Assembly (NCBI GenBank): GCA_002493835.1
Contig: DLAA01000028.1
Span: 1-34,737, forward strand
Length of the DNA: 34,737 nucleotides
DNA from: Lachnospiraceae bacterium UBA7060
GTDB lineage: Bacteria > Bacillota > Clostridia > Lachnospirales > Lachnospiraceae
Direction of reading: 5' to 3'
The notes beneath the pieces were generated by a model. The model worked only from the letters and a program-made list of their open reading frames with translations. It ran no database searches and was not told where the DNA came from. The position numbers and the translations under genes are program-made. Positions 7,091 through 15,275 of the stretch are shown here, one piece after another (within the stretch, counting starts at the first letter, position 1; each line of letters begins with the position of its first letter).

Positions 7091-9004
7091 ATGGCTATGG
7101 ATTATTCCAAATGTGCAAAGGAGATTTATGAAACGCTGGGTGAAAGAAGTAATCTGGTAAGCGTGGCGCACTGCGCGACCAGGCTTCGTCTGGTCACTGT
7201 AGACAACAGCAGGATCGATATGAAAAGGCTGGAGAACATCGATGGGGTGAGAGGGGTATTCAGCAACAACGGACAGCTTCAGCTCATCATCGGTACGGGC
7301 ACGGTGAACAAGGTATATGACGAATTTTTGAAAGTGAGTGGTATGAGCGCCGCTACAAAAGAGGAAGTAAAAGCGGCGGCAGCGGCCAAACAGCCCCTAT
7401 TTAAGAGGATGATCAAGGCATTGGGTGACGTGTTTGTTCCAATTCTGCCAGCAATCGTGGCTTCCGGTTTGATGATGGGTCTGGTCGAAGCTCTTGGTAA
7501 GGCGCTTCCGTCCTTTGCGGGAAGTGACTGGTATGGGATTCTGGATTTGATGGCAAATACAGCGTTTACGTTTCTTCCGATTCTGATTGCGGTATCTGCA
7601 GCGAGGGTGTTTGGCGGCAATATTTTTCTTGGTGCTGTGATCGGTATGATCATGATTCACCCAAATCTGATCAACGCCTGGTCCGTTGGATCCATGAACG
7701 CGGCGGATATTCCAGTGTGGCGGCTGTTTGGGTTCTTCTCGATCCGCCAGGTGGGATATCAGGGACATGTGATTCCGGTTGTCATTGCAGTGTGGCTGAT
7801 GTGCAAGATCGAGAAACAGCTGCATAAACATGTGCCGGAAATGATAGACCTATTTGTGACACCTCTGTGCACAGTACTCGCGACGGCATTTATCACACTG
7901 GGAATCATTGGTCCGATTTTCTCTACGGCGGAGACTTATGTTTTGGAATTTGCGGGATGGATCATCACGGTTGGACACGGTATTGGTGCCATGATTATGG
8001 GCGCTTTATATCCGCTTACAGTTGTGTGCGGCATTCATCATATGTATAATGTAATTGAAGCTGGTATGTTGTCGGCGGTGGATGGATTGAATATCTGGAT
8101 GCCCATCGCTTCGGCGGCAAATTTTGCGCAGGGAGCCGCCTGCCTGGCAGTGGGCTTGAAAGCGAAAAATAGGAAGACAAAATCGGTGGCAGTTCCCTCC
8201 TCTTTATCTGCGGCGCTCGGCATTACGGAGCCAGCGATTTTCGGTGTCAACCTGCGGTTTGTAAAGCCGCTTGTCTGCGGTATGATTGGTGGTGCGGCTG
8301 GTGCGCTGTTTGGTTCGATGTTCCATATTGGGGCAACTTCCTATGGGGTTACAGGACTGCCTGGATTTTTGATCACGCTGGATTACACGGTGCAGTACGC
8401 GATTGTCCTCGCGGTGTCCTTTGGTGTTTCGTTTGTCCTCACATGGTTTGTGTGGAAGGAGGAGACGCAGGAAGATGGCGGTGCAGAAAAGACAGAAGCG
8501 CAGACGGAAAATGTGCCGGCTGTGTCTGTAGAGACAGCGGAGGCAGGAGAAAGGGTTTTGCTTGCACCACTCAAAGGAAATGTGATAAACAGGGAAGAAA
8601 TACCTGACGAGACATTTGCGGCTGGAGTTCTCGGGGACGGCGTAGGGATCGAGCCGGAAGCCGGGGAAGTAGTTGCTCCGTTTGACGGGGAGATTTCCAC
8701 GGTCGCGGAAACCCATCATGCTGTAGGCATTACCGGCCCGGGAGAGATGGAGGTTTTGATCCATGTGGGAATTGACACCGTAAATATGAAAGGCGATGGG
8801 TTTGAGGTTTTTGTCTCAGAAGGAGATAAAGTGAAGGCGGGACAGAAGCTTATGACTTTTGACATGGGGAAAATCAAAGCGGCTGGATACAGTGCGACAA
8901 CAGCGGTGCTTCTGACAAACAGCGACGATTATCCGGATTTTAAAATTGTGAAGACAGGAAAGACGGATATACTGGAAAAATTGATTTCTGTGGGAAATGC
9001 ATAA
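7091..9004 (+). CDS. PTS sugar transporter subunit EIIBCA, sucrose (ScrA-like) type
   Basis: 637 residues with three fused PTS modules. EIIB occupies ~1-85 with phospho-cysteine C28 in AHCATRLRL and the GTGTVNKVYDEF segment. EIIC covers ~105-455, about ten membrane segments, with FVPILPAIVASGLMMG, FGGNIFLGA, GYQGHVIPV, GIHHMYNVIEAG, ANFAQGAACLAV and GITEPAIFGVNLRF. EIIA(Glc) covers ~480-637 with THHAVGI and the phospho-histidine H558 in HVGIDTV. It imports and phosphorylates a disaccharide at the membrane. The EIIC motifs recall sucrose-specific ScrA more than trehalose TreB. AGGAGG stands 7-8 bases before the ATG. It lies between the phosphatase and the GH13_4 gene in one operon. Specificity for sucrose is inferred from motif memory and the neighbouring enzyme. 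Confidence 0.88.
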   Translation: MAMDYSKCAKEIYETLGERSNLVSVAHCATRLRLVTVDNSRIDMKRLENIDGVRGVFSNNGQLQLIIGTGTVNKVYDEFLKVSGMSAATKEEVKAAAAAKQPLFKRMIKALGDVFVPILPAIVASGLMMGLVEALGKALPSFAGSDWYGILDLMANTAFTFLPILIAVSAARVFGGNIFLGAVIGMIMIHPNLINAWSVGSMNAADIPVWRLFGFFSIRQVGYQGHVIPVVIAVWLMCKIEKQLHKHVPEMIDLFVTPLCTVLATAFITLGIIGPIFSTAETYVLEFAGWIITVGHGIGAMIMGALYPLTVVCGIHHMYNVIEAGMLSAVDGLNIWMPIASAANFAQGAACLAVGLKAKNRKTKSVAVPSSLSAALGITEPAIFGVNLRFVKPLVCGMIGGAAGALFGSMFHIGATSYGVTGLPGFLITLDYTVQYAIVLAVSFGVSFVLTWFVWKEETQEDGGAEKTEAQTENVPAVSVETAEAGERVLLAPLKGNVINREEIPDETFAAGVLGDGVGIEPEAGEVVAPFDGEISTVAETHHAVGITGPGEMEVLIHVGIDTVNMKGDGFEVFVSEGDKVKAGQKLMTFDMGKIKAAGYSATTAVLLTNSDDYPDFKIVKTGKTDILEKLISVGNA

Positions 9005-9040
9005 ACAAAGAATTTGTGATCCTTCGGAATGGAGGAAAGC

Positions 9041-9067
9041 GTGAAAAGAAAAAAGTGGAAAGGATAA
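9041..9067 (+). other. Possible 8-codon leader peptide before the GH13 gene
   Basis: A GTG at 9041, five bases after GGAGGAAAG, opens a frame reading MKRKKWKG and stopping at TAA 9065-9067. It is out of frame with the GH13 gene, whose likely ATG at 9079 follows 11 bases later and lacks a good ribosome site of its own. The good Shine-Dalgarno sequence is therefore placed for the mini-frame rather than the enzyme. Reinitiation is possible but unproven. Confidence 0.35.
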
Positions 9068-9078
9068 AAGTACAAGAT

Positions 9079-10917
9079 ATGAAAAAAGACGACAGTATCT
9101 TTCAGGAACGATTGGCGAGGCACCACGACGAACTGCGCTGGCTCTATATGGAACTTTACGGAAATGATTCCATGTTTGCCGAATTGTGCGACCGCATGAG
9201 GACATTCTTTTTGGAGAGAGACAGTCAATTGCAGAAGTATGATCTGGACAGGGAGAAGAACCCGGGCTGGTATAAGAAAAACGATATGCTGGGCATGATG
9301 TTCTATATTGACAACTTTGCCGGAGACATGAAAGGTGTAGAATCGAAGTTAGACTATATTGAACAGTGTCATGTTAATTATGTTCATCTCATGCCGTTTC
9401 TTGACACGACAAAGGGGCGGTCCGACGGGGGATATGCGGTATCAGATTTCAGGAAGGTGCAGGAAAAGCTTGGGTCTATGGAAGACCTGGAGAGCCTGAC
9501 GGCCGCCTGCCACAAAAAAGGAATCAATGTCTGCATGGATTTTGTGATGAATCATACGTCGGAGGATCATGAGTGGGCGAGAAAGGCCCGCCAGGGGGAC
9601 GGCGAATACATGAGCAGATACTTTTTCTTTGCGGACAGGACACAACCGGATCAATATGAGCGGACTGTGCCGCAGGTATTTCCGACTACTGCGCCGGGTA
9701 ACTTTACATGGATTGAGGAGGCCGGGCATTATGTTATGACGACATTTTACCCGTATCAATGGGATTTAAATTATAGAAATCCGCGGGTGTTCAATGAGAT
9801 GATGTACAACTTTCTCTATTTGGCAAACAGGGGAATCGATATCATCCGCATTGATGCGGTGCCTTATATCTGGAAAGAACTGAACACTTCCTGCCGGAAT
9901 CTGCCTCAGGTTCACACCATTGTACGGATGATGCGCATGATCGGGGAGATCGTGTGCCCGGGCATTCTGCTTCTCGGGGAAGTCGTTATGGAGCCAGCGA
10001 AGGTGACCCCCTATTTTGGCACGGTGGAGAAACCGGAGTGCCATATGCTCTACAATGTCACCACGATGGCGACCACATGGCATACGGTAGCCACGAGGGA
10101 TGTCAGACTGCTAAAACGGCAGCTGGATATCGTAAATGCTCTGCCAAAAGAGTATGTATTCCTGAACTACCTCCGCTGTCACGATGACATCGGATGGGGT
10201 CTTGACTATGGGGTACTGCTGTTGGACGGCATTGGTGAGAGAAGCCATAAGCAGTATTTAAATGATTACTTTCAGGGATATGCGGGAGGCAGCAACAGCA
10301 GGGGCGAACTCTATAACGCTGATCCTGTCACAGGCGACGCCAGATTTTGTGGAACCACTGCATCCATGTGCGGATTGGAAAAAGCGGAAGCGCAGCAGGA
10401 TGAGGATGCCGCAAAAAAAGCCGTCAGGCTGGTGCTGATGCTTCACGCGTACATGTTTATGCAGTCCGGCATTCCGGTTCTGTACAGTGGCGATGAGATT
10501 GGACAGATCAATGATTATTCTTACAAAGAAGATCCCAATAAGGCGGCGGATTCCCGTTATCTGCACAGAGGTCCTATGAACTGGAAGCAGGCGGATAAAA
10601 GGAATGATATCAGTACGGTCGAAGGACAGATCTTCCAGGGACTTAACAGGCTGGAGCAGATCAGAAAGACAGAGCAGGTTTTTGTGTCGGAAGCGGACGC
10701 ATGGACTATTGAAACTTGGGATCCCTCTATATTATGCATTGGCAGATATTATAATGGGGAAAAGATGATCGGGATATTCAATTTCAGTGAGTATGACAAG
10801 ACAGCGTGGATAAATGAAACCGACGGCGAATATGTGGAATTGATTTCTGGAGAGGACAAAAGGCCAGTCGGCGTTGACATACCGGCATACGGGTTTTATT
10901 ATATGAAGAAGAAATAG
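9079..10917 (+). CDS. GH13 subfamily 4 amylosucrase-like enzyme
   Basis: 612 residues from the ATG at 9079. A GTG at 9016 is also in frame, but its extra 21 residues look non-native. The sequence follows amylosucrase closely: helical N-terminal domain, DLDREKNPGW, FAGDMKGVESKLDYIEQ, SDGGYAVSDFRKV, DFVMNHTSEDHEWA, FNEMMYNFLYLANRGIDIIRIDAV (nucleophile D259), LLLGEVV (acid/base E301), YLRCHDDIGWGLDYG (D369), and SGDEIGQINDYSY. Catalytic spacing (42 and 68) resembles the Neisseria enzyme (42 and 65). The D-R pair that holds the glucosyl unit of sucrose appears present (D116, R497). Amylosucrases transfer glucose from sucrose to alpha-glucans, and some members hydrolyse or phosphorolyse sucrose. 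Following a PTS gene is unusual because that transporter yields a phosphorylated sugar. No signal peptide is seen; cytosolic. Confidence 0.85.
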   Translation: MKKDDSIFQERLARHHDELRWLYMELYGNDSMFAELCDRMRTFFLERDSQLQKYDLDREKNPGWYKKNDMLGMMFYIDNFAGDMKGVESKLDYIEQCHVNYVHLMPFLDTTKGRSDGGYAVSDFRKVQEKLGSMEDLESLTAACHKKGINVCMDFVMNHTSEDHEWARKARQGDGEYMSRYFFFADRTQPDQYERTVPQVFPTTAPGNFTWIEEAGHYVMTTFYPYQWDLNYRNPRVFNEMMYNFLYLANRGIDIIRIDAVPYIWKELNTSCRNLPQVHTIVRMMRMIGEIVCPGILLLGEVVMEPAKVTPYFGTVEKPECHMLYNVTTMATTWHTVATRDVRLLKRQLDIVNALPKEYVFLNYLRCHDDIGWGLDYGVLLLDGIGERSHKQYLNDYFQGYAGGSNSRGELYNADPVTGDARFCGTTASMCGLEKAEAQQDEDAAKKAVRLVLMLHAYMFMQSGIPVLYSGDEIGQINDYSYKEDPNKAADSRYLHRGPMNWKQADKRNDISTVEGQIFQGLNRLEQIRKTEQVFVSEADAWTIETWDPSILCIGRYYNGEKMIGIFNFSEYDKTAWINETDGEYVELISGEDKRPVGVDIPAYGFYYMKKK

Positions 10918-10949
10918 AACATATAACTTCAGCTTAAGGAGCGGTGTCG

Positions 10950-11933
10950 GTGAATATAGCGGAGATTGCGGACATGGCAGGTGTGTCGAGGGCTGCCGTG
11001 TCCCGCTATTTTAACAATGGATATATTTCGGAAGAAAAGAGGGAGGCCATTAGAAAGGTAGTAGAGAAAACGGGGTACAGACCATCTGTGCAGGCACAGA
11101 CGCTGCGGACCAGGAAAACGAAAATGATCGGGGTGATTGTGCCAAAGATCGCCTCCGCATCCATCGGAAAAGTGGTGGAAGGGATCCTATCCGTACTGAA
11201 TGAAAACGGTTATCAGATGCTTCTGGCAGTTACCCAGAACGATCCACAGAAAGAATTGGAGTACCTGTCAGCTTTCCATGAAAAACAGGTGGATGGCGTT
11301 GTGCTGGTTGCCACTATTTTTACGCCAAAGCACAAGCGTATGCTGAAAAGCCCGTCGGTTCCGGTTGTGATTGTGGGACAGCAGATGGCCGGTCAGTATG
11401 CCGTGTTCCATGACGATTATCATGCCTCTTATGACCTTACGAAACTATTTCTGGAAAAAGGAAGAAAGAAACTGGGATATATTGGCGCCATACAGCAGGA
11501 TAAAGCGGTAGGGGAACAGCGCTACCGGGGATTTTGCGATGCAGTGTGCGATATGGGGGCGGATGAGCTTGCCGGCAATTTTGTCACGGCGGCTTTTACA
11601 GTTGCATCCGGGTATGAAAAAACAGGAGAATTGCTGGAAAAATGCGGGCAGCTAGACGGGTTGATCTGTGCGACGGATACGATGGCGGCAGGCGCCATGC
11701 AGTATTTGAGAGAGCATGGTATAAAGGTGCCAGAGCAGGTTCTGATCGCAGGGCAGGGGGATTCCGATATGGCAAGGGTGACATCTCCCCCTCTTATCAC
11801 TATCCATTACTCTTATGAAAAGAGCGGCGAGATAGCGGTCCGCATGTTGATGGAATTGCTGGGACAAGGGGAGGGCGCAATAAAAGAAGTAAAACTGGAG
11901 TATTATATTGTGGATCCAGAGGCGGATAGTTAG
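10950..11933 (+). CDS. LacI-family transcriptional repressor (ScrR-like)
   Basis: 327 residues from the GTG at 10950, chosen because AAGGAG lies 9 bases upstream and the protein then begins MNIAEIADMAGVS, the typical family start. A GTG at 10944 is too close. The LacI helix-turn-helix is IAEIADMAGVSRAAVSRYFNN (residues 3-23) with a hinge near 50, followed by a periplasmic-binding-protein-like sugar domain (IGVIVPKIASASIGKVVEGI, DGVVLVATIFT, RYRGFCDAV, DGLICATDTMAAGAMQYL). It lies 32 bases after the GH13 gene as the last gene of the sugar operon. The operator-like sites at 6051-6064 and 6149-6162 are its likely targets, so it would be self-regulated. The inducer is presumably sucrose, its phosphate or fructose; not shown. 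Confidence 0.88.
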   Translation: MNIAEIADMAGVSRAAVSRYFNNGYISEEKREAIRKVVEKTGYRPSVQAQTLRTRKTKMIGVIVPKIASASIGKVVEGILSVLNENGYQMLLAVTQNDPQKELEYLSAFHEKQVDGVVLVATIFTPKHKRMLKSPSVPVVIVGQQMAGQYAVFHDDYHASYDLTKLFLEKGRKKLGYIGAIQQDKAVGEQRYRGFCDAVCDMGADELAGNFVTAAFTVASGYEKTGELLEKCGQLDGLICATDTMAAGAMQYLREHGIKVPEQVLIAGQGDSDMARVTSPPLITIHYSYEKSGEIAVRMLMELLGQGEGAIKEVKLEYYIVDPEADS

Positions 11934-11939
11934 CAATAT

Positions 11940-11948
11940 TGTTATAAT
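11940..11948 (+). promoter_or_regulatory. Extended -10 promoter for argC
   Basis: TGTTATAAT is an extended -10 (TG at 11940-11941, TATAAT at 11943-11948), 35 bases before the argC ATG. No good -35 is visible, as is common for extended -10 promoters. The start of transcription would be near 11955. Confidence 0.5.
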
Positions 11949-11983
11949 GATGGCAAAAATGCAAAGGAAGGGATACACTAGTT

Positions 11984-12931
11984 ATGAAAACTAAAGTCTT
12001 TATTGATGGAAGTGAAGGCACAACAGGGCTGAGAATCAATGAACGGTTTCAAAATCGCGGTGATATAGAATTATTACATATTAGCCCGGAGTTAAGAAAA
12101 GATCCGGGGGAGAGAAAGAAGATGATCCATGCGTCGGATATTACTTTCCTCTGCCTGCCGGATGAGGCGGCAAGGGAATCTGTCGCACTTGCGGAGGATG
12201 AGGATGTGATAATCATCGACGCGTCCACGGCACACCGGACGGAACCGGGATGGGCATATGGTCTGCCGGAATTGTCCAAGGAACATAGAGAAGCTGTAAA
12301 AAAAGGCAGAAGGATAGCGGTTCCGGGGTGCTATGCAACCGGATTTATTTCGCTGGTGTATCCGTTGATTGCGGGGGGGATTCTTCCGAAAGAGTATCCA
12401 GTGAGCAGTTTTGCCATTTCGGGATACAGTGGAGCCGGCAAGAAGACCATAGCGGCTTACGAAAACGAGAACAGGCCGAAGGAGTTATCGTCGGGGAGAG
12501 AATATGCGCTGACACAGCAGCATAAGCATTTGAAAGAGATGCAGAAAATTACGGGACTTGCGCGCATCCCGCTGTTTTCCCCGATCATTGACGACTATTA
12601 CAGCGGCATGGTTGTTTCCGTGCAGTTGTATGCGGATCTGCTTGCAAAAGAGGAAACGCCGGAAACGCTGCTGCATTATTATGCAGAGTATTACCAGAAT
12701 CAGCGGTTTATCCAAGTGAGCGATGCAGATGATGAAATTGCAGCCGGCGGATTTTTGGCAGGGAACGGATTGTCCGGCTGGGATGGTTTAAAAGTTTATG
12801 TGACAGGAAATGAGGAGCGCATTGTCGTTTCTTCACAGTTTGACAATTTGGGGAAAGGCGCGTCCGGTGCGGCAATTCAATGTATGAATATTATTCTGGG
12901 ATGTGATGAGGCGGCGGGGCTCGATTTGTGA
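11984..12931 (+). CDS. argC: N-acetyl-gamma-glutamyl-phosphate reductase, short (type 2) form
   Basis: 315 residues, the length of the short ArgC type. It makes N-acetylglutamate semialdehyde from N-acetylglutamyl phosphate with NADPH, the third step of arginine synthesis. Visible landmarks are the N-terminal nucleotide-binding loop GSEGTTGLRI (residues 9-18), TFLCLPDEAARE, IDASTAHR and the catalytic cysteine in VPGCYATGF. Further in are SGYSGAGKK and a C-terminal FDNLGKGASGAAIQ. The start follows AGGAAGGG. No argJ, argB, argD or carA lies within the window, so the gene appears separated from the rest of its pathway. No ARG-box-like palindrome stands out in its short upstream gap. Confidence 0.93.
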   Translation: MKTKVFIDGSEGTTGLRINERFQNRGDIELLHISPELRKDPGERKKMIHASDITFLCLPDEAARESVALAEDEDVIIIDASTAHRTEPGWAYGLPELSKEHREAVKKGRRIAVPGCYATGFISLVYPLIAGGILPKEYPVSSFAISGYSGAGKKTIAAYENENRPKELSSGREYALTQQHKHLKEMQKITGLARIPLFSPIIDDYYSGMVVSVQLYADLLAKEETPETLLHYYAEYYQNQRFIQVSDADDEIAAGGFLAGNGLSGWDGLKVYVTGNEERIVVSSQFDNLGKGASGAAIQCMNIILGCDEAAGLDL

Positions 12932-13062
12932 GTGCATTTGGAAAGAAGAATCCAGGTGTTTTTATATCGGGCAGAAATTTTGAAATATAACGGCGGCTTT
13001 GGAGTATTTTGTATGCATCAGGCGAACGGTCACGGTATTGATGATGAGAGTGGGGAAGATGG

Positions 13063-13092
13063 TTGACAAGAGGAAAGTGAAAATTTTATAAT
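13063..13092 (+). promoter_or_regulatory. Promoter of the first chemoreceptor gene
   Basis: A perfect TTGACA (13063-13068) and a perfect TATAAT (13087-13092) are 18 bases apart, giving a leader of about 78 bases to the ATG at 13177. This looks like a housekeeping sigma factor promoter, not a flagellar SigD (GCCGATAA-type) promoter. Confidence 0.75.
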
Positions 13093-13176
13093 ATATATAA
13101 TATTAGCGTCAGCAGATAGATATTCTGTGCGCGGTATTTCATTTCCATTCATTTTTTACGCAGGGGGAACAACGAA

Positions 13177-15150
13177 ATGAAAAGTATTCGAACCAAAATC
13201 ACCTTATGCCTTATTCTTACGGTTCTGGTAAGCCTGGTGGTGTCCGGAGCTTCCAGCATTTCACTGAATTACAACAGTGTCATGTCCACAGTGGAACAGA
13301 TGATGACTGAGACGGCTGTCTTGGCGGCAGGCCGGGCACAGCAGGAGCTGACGGCATACAAGAATGCGGTTATGGAGATCGGCTGTATTCCGGAGCTGGC
13401 CGATGCGGATGTGTCCGTTGAGGAGAAACGTGCTATTATTGACAACCGCGTTGCCATGCATGGGTTCCAGAGAGGGAACATTATCGCCATGAACGGCATC
13501 AGCATTTTTGATGGGAAGGACTATTCAGACCGCGAATATGTACGGCAGGCCCTGCAGGGCAACGTTTATGTGTCGGAGCCTTTGATCAGCAAGATTACCG
13601 GAGAACTGTCCATTATGGTTGCGGCGCCTCTGTACGCTGAGGAAACTTACGGTTCTTCCATTGTGGGCGTTGTCTATTTTGTGCCGAAAGAGACTTTTTT
13701 GAATGATATTGTGTCGGCTATTCAGATTGGTGAAAATAGCAGGGCCTACATGATCAATAAATCCGGCGATACCATTGCCGATATTACCCTTGAGACGATC
13801 ACGACCCAAAATATAGAAGCGGAGTCGAAAGAGGATCCGTCCCTTTTAGAGCTGGCAGCGATCCATTCAAAGATGCGTCAGGGGGAAACAGGATTTGGAA
13901 GTTATACAAGTGGAGAACGGAAAATGTTCTCAGCCTATGCGCCTGTGGAGGGCACAGACGGCTGGAGCATTGCGGTGACTGCGCCGCAGTTAAACTATCT
14001 GGGTTCCACGTTGAAGGCCATAGTTGTCAATATTGCGGTGATCATAATTGCCATAGTAATCTCTTCTATCATCGCTTTGTTGCTGGCATTTAGGATCAGC
14101 GGGCCGATGAAAGCCTGTGTACAGCGCATGAAGCTGCTTGTGGAAGGAGATCTGGATACACCTATGCCTCAGATCATCAGCAAAGATGAAACAGGAGTGC
14201 TTGCCAGGTCAACGGCGTCCTTGGTTGAGGGATTGAGCATTGTGATCAACGATATCGGGTACTTGCTCAACGAGATGGCAAACCAGAATTTCAATGTACA
14301 CACCGAGCATGAGGATATATATGTTGGCAGCTTCCGGAATATTTTACTCTCTGTGCGCAATATGAAGGAGGAGTTGAGTAAGGCGATGCGCCAGGTCAAC
14401 CGCTCCGCAGAAGAGGTATCTGAAGCCAGCAATCAACTGTCCGCAAGTGCCCAGATGCTTGGTCAGGGAACAACGGAGCAGGCCAGTTCGGTGGAGGAGC
14501 TGGCGGCAAGGATCAGTGTCATTTCTGATCAGGTGAAGAATACAGCGGAAGGGGCATTGACTGTACGCAGTCAGACACATCAGACCGGCGAGGAGGTTCT
14601 TTTGTGCAACCAGAAGATGCAGGATCTGGTGGAAGCCATGGAGAAGATTCAGACAAGTTCTATTGAAATAGAAAAGATTTTAAAGACAATAGACGATATT
14701 GCATTCCAAACAAATATACTTGCGCTGAATGCGGCTGTGGAAGCGGCGAGAGCTGGCACCGCCGGTAAAGGGTTTGCCGTTGTGGCAGAGGAGGTACGCA
14801 ATTTGGCGGGCAAATCTGCACAGGCAGCGCAGAATACTTCTGTACTCATCGAGAATTCTACGGAGGCGGTACATACTGGTACGGGAATTGCCCAGAATAC
14901 GGCGGATGTTCTGCTTGGTGTTGTGAACAGCATACAAGGTGTGGTTGACTCTATCGATCAGATCGCGGCGGTATCGAGCGAACAGTCGGAGGCAGTGGAA
15001 CAAGTTTCCGAGGGGATCAATCAGATCTCAGTTGTGGTACAGAATAACAGCGCTACCGCGCAGCAGAGTGCAGCGGCGAGCGAAGAACTTTCCGCCGAGG
15101 CGGCGTGCTTAAAAGAAATGGTAGGGCAGTTCACGCTTGCGTCAGAATAA
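13177..15150 (+). CDS. Methyl-accepting chemotaxis protein with periplasmic-type (dCache-like) sensor
   Basis: 657 residues. Membrane segment 1 lies at ~6-29. The extracellular sensor at ~35-275 has double-Cache features (YSDREYVRQALQGNVYVSEPLISKITGELSIMVAAPLY; a later EGTDGWSIAVTAP). Segment 2 lies at ~281-306, then a HAMP domain, then a second HAMP-like stretch (IGYLLNEMANQNFNV...YVGSFRNI). The long signalling coiled coil reaches the conserved hairpin tip near residues 500-555 (DDIAFQTNILALNAAVEAARAG). The protein senses an external solute and controls CheA. It ends GQFTLASE with no CheR-binding pentapeptide. The ATG is preceded by AGGGGG. It lies 126 bases upstream of glpK on the same strand, which could hint at a ligand, but a hairpin intervenes. 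No flagellar or che genes are in the window. Confidence 0.92.
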   Translation: MKSIRTKITLCLILTVLVSLVVSGASSISLNYNSVMSTVEQMMTETAVLAAGRAQQELTAYKNAVMEIGCIPELADADVSVEEKRAIIDNRVAMHGFQRGNIIAMNGISIFDGKDYSDREYVRQALQGNVYVSEPLISKITGELSIMVAAPLYAEETYGSSIVGVVYFVPKETFLNDIVSAIQIGENSRAYMINKSGDTIADITLETITTQNIEAESKEDPSLLELAAIHSKMRQGETGFGSYTSGERKMFSAYAPVEGTDGWSIAVTAPQLNYLGSTLKAIVVNIAVIIIAIVISSIIALLLAFRISGPMKACVQRMKLLVEGDLDTPMPQIISKDETGVLARSTASLVEGLSIVINDIGYLLNEMANQNFNVHTEHEDIYVGSFRNILLSVRNMKEELSKAMRQVNRSAEEVSEASNQLSASAQMLGQGTTEQASSVEELAARISVISDQVKNTAEGALTVRSQTHQTGEEVLLCNQKMQDLVEAMEKIQTSSIEIEKILKTIDDIAFQTNILALNAAVEAARAGTAGKGFAVVAEEVRNLAGKSAQAAQNTSVLIENSTEAVHTGTGIAQNTADVLLGVVNSIQGVVDSIDQIAAVSSEQSEAVEQVSEGINQISVVVQNNSATAQQSAAASEELSAEAACLKEMVGQFTLASE

Positions 15151-15151
15151 A

Positions 15152-15172
15152 ATCATTCCGAGGAGGAATGAT
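15152..15172 (+). terminator. Hairpin after the first chemoreceptor gene
   Basis: atcattcc and ggaatgat form an 8-pair stem around a 5-base loop starting 2 bases after the stop codon. A T-rich stretch follows only 7-8 bases later, so termination may be weak. Confidence 0.45.
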
Positions 15173-15194
15173 GCAGATATATTTTTGTTTGAAC

Positions 15195-15242
15195 AACGCC
15201 AGACTTTCTATCGTTAGGTTCTAGATAGGAAGCTCTGGCGTT
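15195..15242 (+). terminator. Long imperfect hairpin upstream of glpK
   Basis: An outer 8-pair stem (aacgccag at 15195-15202 with ctggcgtt at 15235-15242) continues inward through an interrupted stem (tttctatc with gataggaa). It ends 33 bases before the glpK ATG with only three T residues after it. It could terminate the chemoreceptor transcript, or act as a leader element controlling the glycerol operon, as the GlpP-responsive inverted repeat does in Bacillus. No promoter is evident between it and glpK. Confidence 0.5.
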
Positions 15243-15275
15243 TATGGCAGAGTTGGCAGAAGAGGGGGTAAAATT

